Source: Maylandia zebra (lineage: Eukaryota > Chordata > Actinopteri > Cichliformes > Cichlidae). Taken from it: a stretch of 64,000 nucleotides of DNA. Made by a program: the position numbers and the translations under genes. Of the stretch, positions 62,961-64,000 are shown one piece after another. The DNA lies in assembly GCF_041146795.1 (NCBI RefSeq), contig NC_135185.1:8109529-8173528 (forward strand), given 5' to 3'. Positions within the stretch are counted from its first letter, which is position 1. Each line of letters starts with the position of its first letter. Under the pieces are notes generated by a model that was given only the letters and a program-made list of their open reading frames with translations, made no database searches and was not told the DNA's origin.

Positions 62961-64000
62961 ATTACAGCACTCTTGATACGGATGCATCAAGCACTTTGAT
63001 ATAAGTATTTTCAAACTTTTTAAATATATATTTAAGTGGCAGAAAGAAAAAAACAGTTCTTGTGAACCTGTTAACATAATGAAAAACAGAAAATTAAAGT
63101 CCAAAATGAAAAAAAGTTCCTGACTTGATCACTATGTTTCAGAGACAGAGATGATAAATATACAAATATTTTCTTCTTGTTATTCTAATTTCAATAATTG
63201 ATACGTTAGAAATTTAAATTAACAATAATTAACTGAATTTATCTTACATGACATATCTGTAGGCCTGTGCACTTGCATTTTTTTAACATTTACCTGACCC
63301 ACATTTTGCAAAGAGTCTCTCAAAAGGATTTCACTCATGTATGCTCTACCGTAAGCTGTGGTAAATATTATTGATGCTTAAGTTTAATGAGTCCACACTC
63401 TGTGGGTGTCAATTAGGCTGCCTAATAGGTAAGATTAAAAGATATTTCCTCAGTCAGCAGTGTGAATATATTCTGCTTGCAAGTTTCTGGTTTGTGTCAG
63501 TCAATAAGGCGGCTTGCAATTAAGCAGCAATTGAATTATGCAAATTTTAAAGACTGTCAAACGAATACTAATAAACTCACTTTATTGGATCAGCAAGATT
63601 AAACGATAGCATCTACATGGGTGATAGCAAGGCCCATGTCATCAGTTTATCTTAAAGTTAGAAAATTTGGATACGATTAATCAAGTCACTGTGGTCATGA
63701 AATAAGCACGAAATACTGTAATATACTATAACGTATATAATGCAGCTCACCCTCCACCCCTTTAGCTAAACAGGTCATTCACAAATTACTGCACTGTACC
63801 AAGGATCTTTAAGCGTTTGCTCTGAAAAAAAAATTACCCCAAAGCCGAGCAAAGTAAAGATTAAAGAAAAGTAATGTAAGTGTGAGTGTGTAGTACTCTG
63901 ACTACATACGGGTTAGTCAGACAGGTTCATATTACAAGGTCACAGCAGCAACTGTCTGGAAGCTTTTAAGCTTGATATTTCACGCATTTTATGCCATCCT
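62961..64000. other. Right edge, probable emx1 intron 2
   Basis: No VKVWFQNRR-type exon is present; only AT-rich sequence seen. Confidence 0.5.

Overview
This window is teleost fish nuclear DNA, probably from a percomorph. The reasons are AT-rich non-coding sequence, spliced vertebrate developmental genes, long microsatellites, and many fish-type transposons (hAT, PIF/Harbinger, piggyBac, Tc1, a THAP-bearing element, L2-like LINEs). The species cannot be fixed by eye. Four protein-coding genes are supported. Their exon junctions were read by hand and every reading frame closes.

Left part (1-23 kb), minus strand: ap5s1 (3 exons, 1307-8401, 200 aa, AP-5 adaptor sigma subunit) lies 3' of cdc25b (15 exons, 17340-22910, 571 aa, Cdc25 dual-specificity phosphatase). 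CDC25B and AP5S1 are also neighbours on human 20p13, so this is conserved microsynteny. Both ap5s1 introns carry transposons. Intron 2 holds a decayed Harbinger element with a hAT element inside it, and a piggyBac-type element inside that.

Middle part (23-51 kb): I found no host gene. It contains a 3.2 kb THAP-bearing element with another hAT nested in it, a hAT with a long imperfect terminal repeat, an L2-like LINE relic, a group of Tc1 relics, short hAT copies, LINE tails and microsatellites.

Right part (51-64 kb), plus strand: noto (3 exons, 51463-52470, 257 aa, Not-family notochord homeobox) is followed 7 kb later by an emx gene, most likely emx1 (exons 1 and 2 present; the last exon lies beyond the right edge). 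NOTO and EMX1 are both on human 2p13. The two proteins share an N-terminal FTIE-type motif and an intron at the same homeodomain position. The space between and before them is fairly free of repeats and is where developmental enhancers would be expected.

I did not find evidence for a wholly new biological system. The most unusual items are the multi-level transposon nest, the Harbinger relic that keeps parts of both of its genes, the THAP-exon element with a perfect 8-bp target duplication, a 29-G run next to a cdc25b splice donor, and a paired CCAAT arrangement upstream of cdc25b.
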